A stretch of 11,564 nt of DNA from JBBQIY01 sp964618405 (GCA_964618405.1 CAZUAY010000122.1:1-11564); one strand, 5' to 3'. Numbered from the stretch's first letter, positions 1 to 7,154 are shown. Program-made: numbers and translations. The notes: generated by a model not told the origin, from the letters alone.

Positions 1-70
1 AACTCTCTGTGTTTAAACCCCAAACCCCATCACCAACATACTTGCCCCCGGTCACGAACCGACTTCTCTC

Positions 71-98
71 TTGATGAATGCGCGTGTTTTGGTATACT
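71..98 (+). promoter_or_regulatory. Probable sigma70-type extended -10 promoter for the glycosyltransferase operon
   Basis: TTGATG at 71-76 is a 4/6 match to the -35 consensus. After a 16-base spacer, TATACT at 93-98 matches the -10 consensus at 5/6 and is preceded by TG at 90-91, giving the extended -10 pattern TGnTATACT. Transcription would start near 104-106, only a few bases before the ATG at 107, so the mRNA may be leaderless. No Shine-Dalgarno sequence is visible before that ATG, which agrees. The motif match is seen directly; promoter activity is inferred. Confidence 0.55.
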
Positions 99-106
99 AA
101 GAAACC

Positions 107-943
107 ATGCTAGACGAACCAGAAATAGTAGTAAATCCAACAGGAGCTTTGCCTCGTTTTTCGCTTCTTGATGTGACCTTGACTGGAGTGAGAATTGAAC
201 GTGCGGTGGAGCATATCCTTTCATTCGTGTCCGGGGGTGGTCGGCATTCGGTTTGTATTTTTGCGGTAGACTCACTTCTCCGCTGTCGGGATAACCCTCG
301 ACTTGCCGAGGTCGCCAATTCAACCGACATGACGCTCTGCGATGGTATGCCCCTTGTTTTTGTGGGCCGTAAATTTACAAAGCTCGACATGAACCGTTGC
401 TATGGCCCAGATGTGATGCTAAAGACCCTTGAGGCGGGCTGTCCAAAAGGACTTAAGCACTTCTTCTATGGGGGAGACTGCGAGGAGACGATCATGAAGC
501 TGGAGACGAACTTGAAGGAGAAGTTCCCCAGTCTCCAAATTGTTGGGCATCATGTTCCCCCTTTTCGCGATCTTACACCAGAAGAACGTGGCAATGTCAT
601 CTCGATCATCAACGAGTCGAGGGCAGATGTTGTTTGGGTCGGTATCGGAACACCACGCCAAGATTACTGGGTGAGTGAGTATCGTGAACCGCTCAACGCG
701 CCGGTTTTAATTGCTGTGGGTGCGGCGTTTAATTTTCATGCCGGTACGGTTCCGCAAGCACCCCGCTGGATGATGCGTTCTGGCTTTGAGTGGCTCTTCC
801 GCTTGATTGCAGAACCGCGCAGGTTGTGGAAGCGTTATCTTATTGGAAATCCGCGCTTTATTCTGTTGGTGATCAAGCAGTGGCTGACGGGTAAACCGCA
901 TGCCCTTGGGGCAATCATGGAGACTTCACCATGGAATTTGTAA
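107..943 (+). CDS. WecG/TagA/CpsF family glycosyltransferase
   Basis: This 278-residue protein belongs to the WecG/TagA/CpsF family (GT26). These enzymes transfer a sugar, classically UDP-ManNAc or UDP-ManNAcA, to an undecaprenyl-linked precursor at the inner face of the cytoplasmic membrane, during enterobacterial common antigen, wall teichoic acid or exopolysaccharide synthesis. Family landmarks are in order: CDGMPLVF with the likely catalytic Asp79, GPDVM at 100-104, FYGG at 120-123, VWVGIGTPRQDYW at 176-188, and a C-terminal block from VGAAFNFHAG (204-213) through APRWMMRSGFEWLFRL to RRLWKRYLIGNPRF. The basic, aromatic C-terminal part is the section that in TagA covers the active site and contacts membrane. 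Conservation begins near residue 20, so the exact start is uncertain; ATG 107 is the only good candidate and has no Shine-Dalgarno. Its 3' end overlaps the ABC ATPase by 13 bases. The donor sugar cannot be read from sequence. Confidence 0.9.
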   Translation: MLDEPEIVVNPTGALPRFSLLDVTLTGVRIERAVEHILSFVSGGGRHSVCIFAVDSLLRCRDNPRLAEVANSTDMTLCDGMPLVFVGRKFTKLDMNRCYGPDVMLKTLEAGCPKGLKHFFYGGDCEETIMKLETNLKEKFPSLQIVGHHVPPFRDLTPEERGNVISIINESRADVVWVGIGTPRQDYWVSEYREPLNAPVLIAVGAAFNFHAGTVPQAPRWMMRSGFEWLFRLIAEPRRLWKRYLIGNPRFILLVIKQWLTGKPHALGAIMETSPWNL

Positions 944-1674
944 AACTAGATTGTGTCGTGAAAACGTTCGGCTCGGTAAAAGCCGTCGATGGCCTTACGC
1001 TTTCGGTTGCCGAAGGAGAAATTCTGGGTTTCTTAGGAACAAACGGTGCAGGAAAGACCACGACCATCAAGATGCTGTTGGGTCTGATTCCGCCCGATTC
1101 AGGGCAGATTGAGGTGATCGGTGCCGATCCGTGTAAGGCGACGACTCGTCGCCGCATCGGCTATATGCCGGAAACGGCCTATTACTATCCGTTTCTCAAT
1201 GTGTACGAACTGCTTCAGTTCTATGGCGGTCTTTGTGGGATGGACACGGCATTGATCAAGAAGCGTACTCATGAGCTCCTTGAAAAGGTGGGACTTGAGC
1301 ATGCAGGAAAACGGCTATTGCGGACGTATTCGAAAGGCATGCTACAGCGTGCCGGTATCGTACAAGCCTTACTCCATGATCCAGATCTACTCATCCTCGA
1401 CGAACCGTTTACGGGTCTTGATCCGCTGGCTCGAATTCATTTTAGAGATTTAATTTTAGAACTGAAGAAGGCAGGAAAAACGGTGTTCTTTTCCTCACAT
1501 GAGCTTTCCGAGGCGGAGCTGATCTGCGATCGGGTGGCGATCATCAAAGAAGGCAAATGCGTTTTCGATGGTGCCGTGAAGGAGATTGCTGGTGACGGGG
1601 GCAGGAATCTAGAGCGAATTTTCCTCCGCGTCCTCGAAGGTGTCCCCAGCGACAAGAAAGGCGGTGCAGTATGA
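931..1674 (+). CDS. ABC transporter ATP-binding protein (ABC-2 type exporter)
   Basis: A 247-residue cytoplasmic ATPase that powers the permease encoded next to it. All nucleotide-binding motifs are present: Walker A GTNGAGKT at 36-43, signature YSKGM at 133-137 (variant of LSGGQ), Walker B LLILDEP at 153-159 with catalytic Glu158, D-loop GLDP at 162-165, and H-loop His190 in FSSHEL. The Q-loop glutamine is replaced by Glu81 (GYMPE); this change and the SKGMLQR signature are common in the drug/NosF/gliding-type branch that pairs with ABC-2 permeases, so the protein should be active. GGAG at 919-922 lies 8 bases before the ATG, inside the end of the glycosyltransferase gene. The stop overlaps the permease start in ATGA, implying translational coupling. 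The substrate is unknown. Confidence 0.93.
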   Translation: MEFVKLDCVVKTFGSVKAVDGLTLSVAEGEILGFLGTNGAGKTTTIKMLLGLIPPDSGQIEVIGADPCKATTRRRIGYMPETAYYYPFLNVYELLQFYGGLCGMDTALIKKRTHELLEKVGLEHAGKRLLRTYSKGMLQRAGIVQALLHDPDLLILDEPFTGLDPLARIHFRDLILELKKAGKTVFFSSHELSEAELICDRVAIIKEGKCVFDGAVKEIAGDGGRNLERIFLRVLEGVPSDKKGGAV

Positions 1675-2447
1675 AGGGTAAACAATTTCGAGCCTTGATT
1701 AGGCTCTCGCTTTTGGATCTCTACCGCAGAAAAGATCTCGTTGTGGTGCTGCTCCTCAGCTTTGTGTTGATGGTTCCCTTGGCTCTACTGCAGCCGTTCG
1801 GCGTCAAAGGTGCAAGTCGGTACCTGAACGAGATCGCCATGCTCTTGATCTGGATTTTCTCCATCGTCATCAGTCTGGGTGTTTCCTCGCGTCTTTTCCA
1901 GCCGGAATTTGAATCCCGGACGATCTATCCTATGTTGGCGAAGCCGGTGGGGCACGGGGTCCTGCTTTTCGGCAAGTATTTGGGAGCACTGGTGGCTTCA
2001 ATTTCGACACTAATCCTTTTTTACCTGCTGTATGCCTTGCTATCGGGTTTGCATGATGGTGTTTGGTTCCCGCCGATTATGATTCAAGCGTTTCTCTTGC
2101 ATGTCGGCTTTGTCGTGATGCTCTGTGCTTTGGGGCTTCTAGGCTCGTTGGTCATGACAGCTTCGGCCAGCATGACGATTTGCGGCGTTGTGGTTGCGAG
2201 CATGCTGCTGTATGGAAGAAAACTTCCTGATCTCATTGCGACGACACCCGCTCCTCTGAAATGGGTCGTTGGCCTGTTCCACGCAATTGGACCGCATGTC
2301 GAATTTTTTGATATGCGACAGCGCATGGTGCACGGCTGGGGCATGGTATCCTGGCATGTTTGTGGACTCGTGCTTCTCTATGCGCTTTGCTACGCGGGCA
2401 TCTGTCTTCTGCTTGCCCGACTTGCGTTCAAACGTAAAAAGTTGTGA
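1671..2447 (+). CDS. ABC-2 type permease
   Basis: A 258-residue integral membrane protein, the membrane partner of the preceding ATPase. About six hydrophobic segments are visible, near residues 23-40, 54-72, 103-124, 136-157, 158-181 and 228-251, with a basic N-terminus and a basic C-terminal tail (KRKKL), the normal ABC-2 topology. Between segments 2 and 3, the stretch FESRTIYPMLAKPVGHGVLL followed by FGKYLG matches the pattern of NosY-like and related ABC-2 permeases (TIYxxLxKPVxRxxxLxGKYLG), which supports the family call. The ATG overlaps the ATPase stop by 4 bases, with AAAGG at 1657-1661 as a likely ribosome-binding site. The stop codon lies directly against the ribosome-binding site of the next gene. 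The substrate cannot be deduced; the NosY resemblance is general. Confidence 0.88.
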   Translation: MKGKQFRALIRLSLLDLYRRKDLVVVLLLSFVLMVPLALLQPFGVKGASRYLNEIAMLLIWIFSIVISLGVSSRLFQPEFESRTIYPMLAKPVGHGVLLFGKYLGALVASISTLILFYLLYALLSGLHDGVWFPPIMIQAFLLHVGFVVMLCALGLLGSLVMTASASMTICGVVVASMLLYGRKLPDLIATTPAPLKWVVGLFHAIGPHVEFFDMRQRMVHGWGMVSWHVCGLVLLYALCYAGICLLLARLAFKRKKL

Positions 2448-2452
2448 GGTGG
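2446..2452 (+). promoter_or_regulatory. Ribosome-binding site that decides the start of the His-rich protein
   Basis: GAGGTGG spans the permease stop codon and the four bases after it, and lies 3 bases (5 from its GAGGT core) before ATG 2456. A GTG at 2444 is in frame and overlaps the permease stop, but it has no Shine-Dalgarno at the right distance and would put this purine-rich site inside the gene. ATG 2456 is therefore preferred. Confidence 0.6.
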
Positions 2453-2455
2453 TCT

Positions 2456-3325
2456 ATGGATAAAAAGCAATTCCGTTTCATTCCGTTGACCCTGGTAGTC
2501 GGCGCGGTGTTGCTGGCGATTTTCATTCCTCGACTACAGGGTGACTCTCCTGTGCAGTCTGGTGGCGTTGATTTGCTCTCCTTGTTTTTTGACGATGCGC
2601 GAAAGATCATCGGCAAGTCGTTCGTCACGAAGGCCGATAGCTACTTCCATGGCGGGGTCGATATGGTGTGCACCGCAGCTCACGGCTCCCCCCACGAAAA
2701 GCACGAAGGCCATCCGGACGAACCCGAGCATTCTGATCCGATGGTTCATGAGGATAAGGATGAGCACGAAGGTCATGATCATCACGCCGGTTCGCGTGAT
2801 CCTTGGGTTTGGATCAACTCCCGAATTCATGTACAAGAACACCATCATCTCGAAGGTGATGAGCTTGCAGAAATGGTGCCGTGGCTCTGGGCCGCCTGTC
2901 GCGCAGATCCCCATAACATCGAGGCGTACGGCATGGGATGGTATGCGCTGACGAAGATGCAAAAAATGAAGAAGGAAGGCCTTTCCATTCTTGAGGAGGG
3001 CATCCGCAATAATCCCGATAGTGTGGAACTGGAGTTTACGCGAGGACAAAGTCTCTATTCTGATTTTGAAGACAAAAAAGCTTCCGAATCGGCGTTTCTC
3101 GCATCACGAGCCAAGGCCATTCGAAAAGCCAAGGGGGACTTCTCTAAACTTTCGGAATCCGAGTCCGTGTATTTCGTACGTTCACTCGACTACCTCGCGC
3201 GGTTTGAGGCGGAGCGAGGCGACATTGATGCCATTCGAACGTATCTCGCGGAAGCTGAAGCTGCCGATCCAGACTATGTATCCACGAAGGCGATTCGTAA
3301 GATACTTCAAGAACTGCAGAATTAA
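2456..3325 (+). CDS. Membrane-anchored His-rich TPR-like protein linked to the ABC transporter
   Basis: The product has 289 residues. An N-terminal hydrophobic segment (about 8-24) follows basic residues and precedes IPRLQGD, fitting a signal anchor with the rest outside the cytoplasm. A conserved-looking block (about 46-70) ends in KADSYFHGGVDM. Next comes a His/Asp/Glu-rich stretch with ten histidines between 76 and 110 and four more at 125-131, a plausible site for Zn, Cu or Ni. The C-terminal half is helical and resembles degenerate TPRs: AACRADPHNIEAYGMGWYAL, GLSILEEGIRNNPDSVELEF, and a last repeat ending EAEAADPDYVSTKAIRKIL. It starts 8 bases after the permease stop, so it is probably a third subunit or accessory of that transporter. 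I recognise no named family. Metal binding and a transporter role are inference from composition and context. Confidence 0.75.
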   Translation: MDKKQFRFIPLTLVVGAVLLAIFIPRLQGDSPVQSGGVDLLSLFFDDARKIIGKSFVTKADSYFHGGVDMVCTAAHGSPHEKHEGHPDEPEHSDPMVHEDKDEHEGHDHHAGSRDPWVWINSRIHVQEHHHLEGDELAEMVPWLWAACRADPHNIEAYGMGWYALTKMQKMKKEGLSILEEGIRNNPDSVELEFTRGQSLYSDFEDKKASESAFLASRAKAIRKAKGDFSKLSESESVYFVRSLDYLARFEAERGDIDAIRTYLAEAEAADPDYVSTKAIRKILQELQN

Positions 3326-3357
3326 TTCGCACGGTGTGCGAGAACTTTGGGACGATT

Positions 3358-3918
3358 ATGGAAATATCAGAGCACGAAACACAATGGCTCACTGACCAAG
3401 GCGCTCAAATGATGGTTTCGCTAGGAGTAAAACCAGGCGATTCTGTGATCGATTTTGGGTGCGGTAAGGGACGCTATACGTTACCGCTCTCGCAGGTTGT
3501 TGGCCCACAGGGCATGGTGGTGGCGGTTGAACGTGATGCTGGCGAGGTGGAGGTGCTGCGAGAACGGATAAAAACATTTCGTGGGCAGGGGACTATTACA
3601 GTTGTAAACGCGGAAGCTATCGAATTGTCCTCAATTGCTGATGATACCGTCGATCACGTGTTTACATTTGATGTCCTGCAATACATTGAGGATCCAGAGG
3701 CTTTATTCAGAACCTTGTGTCGTGTATTAAAGCCAAACGGTAGCATTCATGTCTATCCTGCAGAGGTTCCCCATCCTGGGGCTGTTGATGTTGACCAGAT
3801 TGCGCTGATAATTAAGAAGATCGGTCTACAGAGTGCTGGAAGCAAGCAATTTAAAATGATGCACAATAAAGACATGGTTGAGGATGCGGTCTATACGTTT
3901 AAAGGAGTGCAAAGATGA
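3358..3918 (+). CDS. Class I SAM-dependent methyltransferase
   Basis: A 186-residue protein with the Rossmann-like class I methyltransferase fold. Motif I is VIDFGCGKGRYT (30-41), the glycine-rich SAM loop. The acidic residue after strand 2 is Glu58 in VVAVERD, followed by NAEAIEL (84-90), the region contacting adenine, and a motif-IV-like TFDVLQYIEDP (103-113). A post-motif RVLKPNGSIHVY (122-133) is typical of UbiE/Methyltransf_11-like enzymes. The C-terminal portion is short, with no obvious substrate domain, so the acceptor is unknown. ATG 3358 is chosen over an in-frame GTG at 3334, since neither has a strong Shine-Dalgarno and the fold starts well after both. The stop overlaps the next gene's ATG by 4 bases, suggesting joint expression with the secreted hydrolase. 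A 32-base gap separates it from the His-rich gene, so it may belong to the upstream operon. Confidence 0.85.
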   Translation: MEISEHETQWLTDQGAQMMVSLGVKPGDSVIDFGCGKGRYTLPLSQVVGPQGMVVAVERDAGEVEVLRERIKTFRGQGTITVVNAEAIELSSIADDTVDHVFTFDVLQYIEDPEALFRTLCRVLKPNGSIHVYPAEVPHPGAVDVDQIALIIKKIGLQSAGSKQFKMMHNKDMVEDAVYTFKGVQR

Positions 3919-6317
3919 AAAGTAGGTTTTTAAAGTATTGGCTTGTCGCTGTTATGCTGACAAGATTTTGTTCCATGGGCGCAGCGACGACAACGTCCGA
4001 ACGTGTCGTTGTTGTCGATACATGTGAGTATCCCTCGGATGAGGCTGCACGAGCGGCTTGGAAGCCCGTTGAGGATCAAACGCCGTCTATAGGACGGACA
4101 GTTAAGGACGGCCGGCAGCATCTGGCCCTGCCCTTAAATTTTCAAAGCAACACCACCTGGCGTGTCGCGTGGGATCATGCGGGCCTTTGGGATTTATCCT
4201 CTTGCCAGATCATCCGCATCCATATCGGTGTCGAAAACGACCATCCTGAAGCCATGCTGATTTATTTTCATACAGGAGACGGATGGTACGCGGCCACTTT
4301 CGCCGCTGTTCCGGATCAAGACTTTATTGATATTCCCCGCAGAAAATTCGGTATTGAAGGCCAACCAGGAGGTTGGGATCGTGTTGATTGCATACGCATC
4401 GCTGTCCGTCACGAGGACAATGCTGAACGACAGGTTGTTTTGTCCGGAATCGAAGGCCTCATCCGGCCAGCTAACGTAGTGGTTTACCGCAATGATTCTG
4501 GAGTCAAAGCAGAATCGAGTATAGCCGACCAAGTTAATCGGATGGGCACTGCGCTCGAACGGCTCGCAATCGCTTATGAGATCGTGGGCGACGAAGAGGT
4601 GCTTGCTGGAAAACTTGATGGTAAGCAGGTTGCCATCCTGCCGCTGAATCCGGTCTTGTCGAAAGCGTTGGGCGAACGTCTTACACAGTTTGTTGCTGGC
4701 GGGGGGCGATTGATCGTCTGTTATCGTATCCCAGCTCCGCTGGATGCGCTGCTAGGCGTTCGCGCTGCGAAAACACTCTCGGATAGGGGCAAGTTGCATG
4801 CTTTTACTTTTGAGCCCCTCGATGAACGGACGTCCATTACCGTCATCCAAAGAAGTTGGATCGCCACAGGCATCGAGTTAGAAGGCGATACGAAAGTCCG
4901 AGCCGTTTGGGCCAATCATGATGGGATTCTTTCAACTGACGCGGCGGTGACCTCTAACCGCAATGGGTTCTATCTCGGCCACGTCCTAACTTCTATTGAC
5001 CCGGAACAAAAAGACTTACTGCTTCGGGAGATGATTGGCGAATTGTGGCCTGGCTTATGGAAAGAGATTTGCGATGCGCGTTTCGCTGGGCTCGCTAAAA
5101 TCGCGGGTTTTAAAGACGAAAAGGAGGTGCGTCAGGCGATTGCCATTAACCGTACTTCTAGTGGACGTCAGGCGGCAATTGACGAACAGCTTAACGAGGC
5201 GAATCAACGGGAATCGGAGGCAAAGACAGCCTTACTCAATACCAATAATCTGGCACATGCGGCGGACGCCTTGGCAGTGGCGCAGTGTGCGCTCATGCGC
5301 GCCTACGCAACGAGCATACCGTCAAAGACCAACGAGTTTAGAGCGGTTTGGTGTCACAGTGCCACCGGTGTTGAGGGGATGACGTGGGATGCGGCGATCA
5401 AGCGCTTGGCGGACTCGGGCTTTAATGCCATTATGCCTAACATGTGTTGGGGCAATTCGGCTGCGTATGAGAGCAAGGTGCTGCAACGCGCTACCGGGAT
5501 CAAGGGAGATCAACTCGCTGAGTGTCTCGCTGCTGCAAAAAAATACGGTGTGGCCGTGCATGTCTGGCGAGTCTGCTGGAACCTTTTTTGGCGTGCAGAG
5601 CCTCAGGAGGTGGCGAGGCTTCGTGCGGCAGATCGGCTTCAGGTTGATAGCGAGGGGAAGCCCGTTGCCTGGCTCTGTCCCTCCAATCCCGACAACCAGC
5701 AACTTGAGGTGGATGCGACCTTGGAAATTGTCAAAAATTACGACGTCGCCGGCGTTCACTTCGACTACATCCGGTATCCGAATCACAGTGCCTGTTTTTG
5801 TTTGGGTTGCCGGAAGCGCTTTGAGGATCGTGCAGGTGTTACCCTGACGAATTGGCCAGTGGATGCGACGACTGGAGCGTACCAAGAGGCGTATCGCCAG
5901 TTCCGCCGTGACAATATCACGCAACTCGTGGCCACTGTCAGCAAAGAAGTTCGAAAGGTTCGCCCTGGCGTTCAGATTTCAGCGGCTGTTTTTCCTTATT
6001 GGTTGACGGCACGCGATGATGTCGGGCAGGACTGGAAACTTTGGATTGAAAAAGGCTATTTGGATTTTGTTTGTCCGATGCAGTATACCGACAGTGGGTC
6101 CCTCTTTGAGCACGAAACAAAGCGCAGTGCCCAATGGGTTGGTGGCAAGGTACCGCTCAGGCCGGGCATCGGTGCGACGCTGGGTCTCGCTCCTGACGGC
6201 ACACTCCAGCAGGTGCTGTCCACTCGCATGCAAGCTAACGGGTTTGTCCTCTTTAACTACGATCGCGCACTCTTTGAGCACCTCGACCTTCTCAAGCTCG
6301 GCGCAACGCGAAAATAG
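3915..6317 (+). CDS. Secreted glycosyl-hydrolase-like 10 (GHL10/DUF187) multidomain protein
   Basis: An 800-residue exported protein. Residues 1-24 form a signal peptide (basic start, hydrophobic core, cleavage near MGAA). Residues ~30-185 look like a beta-sandwich, carbohydrate-binding-like domain; ~187-380 resemble a glutamine-amidotransferase-like fold (KQVAILPLN, FVAGGGRLIVCY); ~390-470 is helical. Residues 475-795 are the GHL10 TIM barrel: EFRAVWCHS, GFNAIMPNMCW, VAVHVWRVCWN, WLCPSNPDN, VAGVHFDYIRYP with conserved Asp617, CFCLGC, ISAAVFPYW and FVCPMQYTDS. In E. coli the GHL10 protein DigH (YddW) cleaves denuded peptidoglycan glycans; other members probably act on other glycans. The Cys cluster at 627-632 recurs in long bacterial members and may hold a disulfide or metal. 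The start is supported by AAAGGAG at 3901-3907, 7 bases upstream. The domain call for the barrel is firm; the two N-terminal domain calls are tentative. Confidence 0.85.
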   Translation: MKSRFLKYWLVAVMLTRFCSMGAATTTSERVVVVDTCEYPSDEAARAAWKPVEDQTPSIGRTVKDGRQHLALPLNFQSNTTWRVAWDHAGLWDLSSCQIIRIHIGVENDHPEAMLIYFHTGDGWYAATFAAVPDQDFIDIPRRKFGIEGQPGGWDRVDCIRIAVRHEDNAERQVVLSGIEGLIRPANVVVYRNDSGVKAESSIADQVNRMGTALERLAIAYEIVGDEEVLAGKLDGKQVAILPLNPVLSKALGERLTQFVAGGGRLIVCYRIPAPLDALLGVRAAKTLSDRGKLHAFTFEPLDERTSITVIQRSWIATGIELEGDTKVRAVWANHDGILSTDAAVTSNRNGFYLGHVLTSIDPEQKDLLLREMIGELWPGLWKEICDARFAGLAKIAGFKDEKEVRQAIAINRTSSGRQAAIDEQLNEANQRESEAKTALLNTNNLAHAADALAVAQCALMRAYATSIPSKTNEFRAVWCHSATGVEGMTWDAAIKRLADSGFNAIMPNMCWGNSAAYESKVLQRATGIKGDQLAECLAAAKKYGVAVHVWRVCWNLFWRAEPQEVARLRAADRLQVDSEGKPVAWLCPSNPDNQQLEVDATLEIVKNYDVAGVHFDYIRYPNHSACFCLGCRKRFEDRAGVTLTNWPVDATTGAYQEAYRQFRRDNITQLVATVSKEVRKVRPGVQISAAVFPYWLTARDDVGQDWKLWIEKGYLDFVCPMQYTDSGSLFEHETKRSAQWVGGKVPLRPGIGATLGLAPDGTLQQVLSTRMQANGFVLFNYDRALFEHLDLLKLGATRK

Positions 6318-6377
6318 CAAGAAGGGGCTAAAATCAACGGGTCACTTGCTGTTGTTCTGTCTAAATAATTTGATTGA

Positions 6378-6395
6378 AAGGAGAGGGGATGAGTC
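6378..6395 (+). promoter_or_regulatory. Purine-rich ribosome-binding site with a decoy ATG before the EEP gene
   Basis: AAGGAG (6378-6383) runs directly into GAGGGG (6383-6388). GAGGGG lies 7 bases before the EEP start at 6396, while AAGGAG lies 5 bases before an out-of-frame ATG at 6389 that would encode only about 11 residues (MSHEKIYGAQS) before TAA. The EEP start at 6396 is preferred because MKKFTVLSHN enters the first strand of the fold at once. Confidence 0.45.
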
Positions 6396-7154
6396 ATGAA
6401 AAAATTTACGGTGCTCAGTCATAATGTATTCTGGTTTCAAGGGGCTCCCTTCCTTACAGATCGGCCTCCTACAGCCGATGCGCAAATTCTTAAGCGACTG
6501 TGTGGAATCTATCAAAAAATTGATGCAGATGTCATCTGTCTGCAGGAAATTCAAGATAGAGAAACTCTTGAAGCAGTTGCTCGGGAACTAGGCATGATGG
6601 GATGCTTTTGTCCAGGAACGGCTTTGCCTCAATATGGCGGTGGTCTGCTCTGGCATCGCGATCGTGGGAGCCCGATGCACAATTCACTCGGGTCCAGGGT
6701 TCATACCCAGAGAATGTGGCAGACACTTGAAGTGCCAGGAATCAACTCCAGCGTTCGAATTGGCAATGTTCATTTGCCGTCATCGCGTCATCTCGGCCAG
6801 GAGGGAGCGAAAGCGCAACGCTTGGCTGAGCTTGAGGAGCTGATCGGTAGCGTTGAAGGAGATTTAGATGTCATCGCTGGAGATTTTAATGAGTGGCCAG
6901 ATGGCCCCGTCTGCAAATGCTTAGAACGCCACGGCTATGTTGACGCTGCTGTGCTCTCGGGGCGCCCTACTGTTCCCACAAACCTTGGAGAACATCGCGG
7001 CGACTACATTTGGGTTAAGAGGGAGCTGAGCGACTGCCTGCTGACGTATGATGTTGTGGGGAAGGAGACGCTTGCGTGTAACCTTGCGGATAAGCTTTAT
7101 CTTAGCGACCATCTTCCCTTGTGGATCACCGTAGAAGTTTCGATTTGCCGGTAA
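6396..7154 (+). CDS. Endonuclease/exonuclease/phosphatase (EEP) family protein
   Basis: A 252-residue, apparently cytoplasmic protein with a complete EEP metal-dependent phosphoesterase site. Asn10 is in VLSHNVFW, the metal-ligand Glu51 in ICLQEIQD, His126 in GNVHLPS, Asp163 and Asn165 in AGDFNEWP, Asp203 in GDYIWV, and the terminal Asp238-His239 pair in LSDHLPLW. Family members include DNase I-like nucleases, exonuclease III, inositol-phosphate phosphatases and sphingomyelinases; the substrate here cannot be assigned. The length is typical of a single-domain member and no signal peptide or extra domain is visible. The gene stands apart: 78 bases after the hydrolase and 182 bases before the peptidase. 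I see no convincing promoter or terminator in the 78-base gap. Confidence 0.87.
   Translation: MKKFTVLSHNVFWFQGAPFLTDRPPTADAQILKRLCGIYQKIDADVICLQEIQDRETLEAVARELGMMGCFCPGTALPQYGGGLLWHRDRGSPMHNSLGSRVHTQRMWQTLEVPGINSSVRIGNVHLPSSRHLGQEGAKAQRLAELEELIGSVEGDLDVIAGDFNEWPDGPVCKCLERHGYVDAAVLSGRPTVPTNLGEHRGDYIWVKRELSDCLLTYDVVGKETLACNLADKLYLSDHLPLWITVEVSICR

Noticed and set aside
15..28. Two tandem AAACCCC units
   Set aside because: Only two short copies with nothing else around them; likely chance.
142..151. AGGAG followed by an in-frame TTG as a later start for the glycosyltransferase
   Set aside because: The spacing of 2 bases is too short for initiation, so ATG 107 is kept.
2444..2455. GTG start for the His-rich protein overlapping the permease stop
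   Set aside because: It has no upstream Shine-Dalgarno, whereas ATG 2456 has GAGGTGG just before it.
2534..3049. 171-codon open frame on the minus strand
   Set aside because: It is opposite the His-rich gene, whose start, anchor and operon position are convincing; the reverse reading shows no domain.
3334..3357. GTG start for the methyltransferase, 8 codons earlier
   Set aside because: No ribosome-binding site is visible and the extra residues add nothing to the fold; ATG 3358 is simpler. The choice is not certain.
3957..3971. Possible lipobox (LTRFC) in the GHL10 signal region
   Set aside because: Phe before the Cys is not tolerated by the lipobox consensus; a normal signal peptide ending near MGAA fits better.
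5322..5924. 200-codon open frame on the minus strand
   Set aside because: It lies wholly inside the GHL10 barrel, whose conserved motifs on the + strand are clear, and its reading has no recognisable domain.
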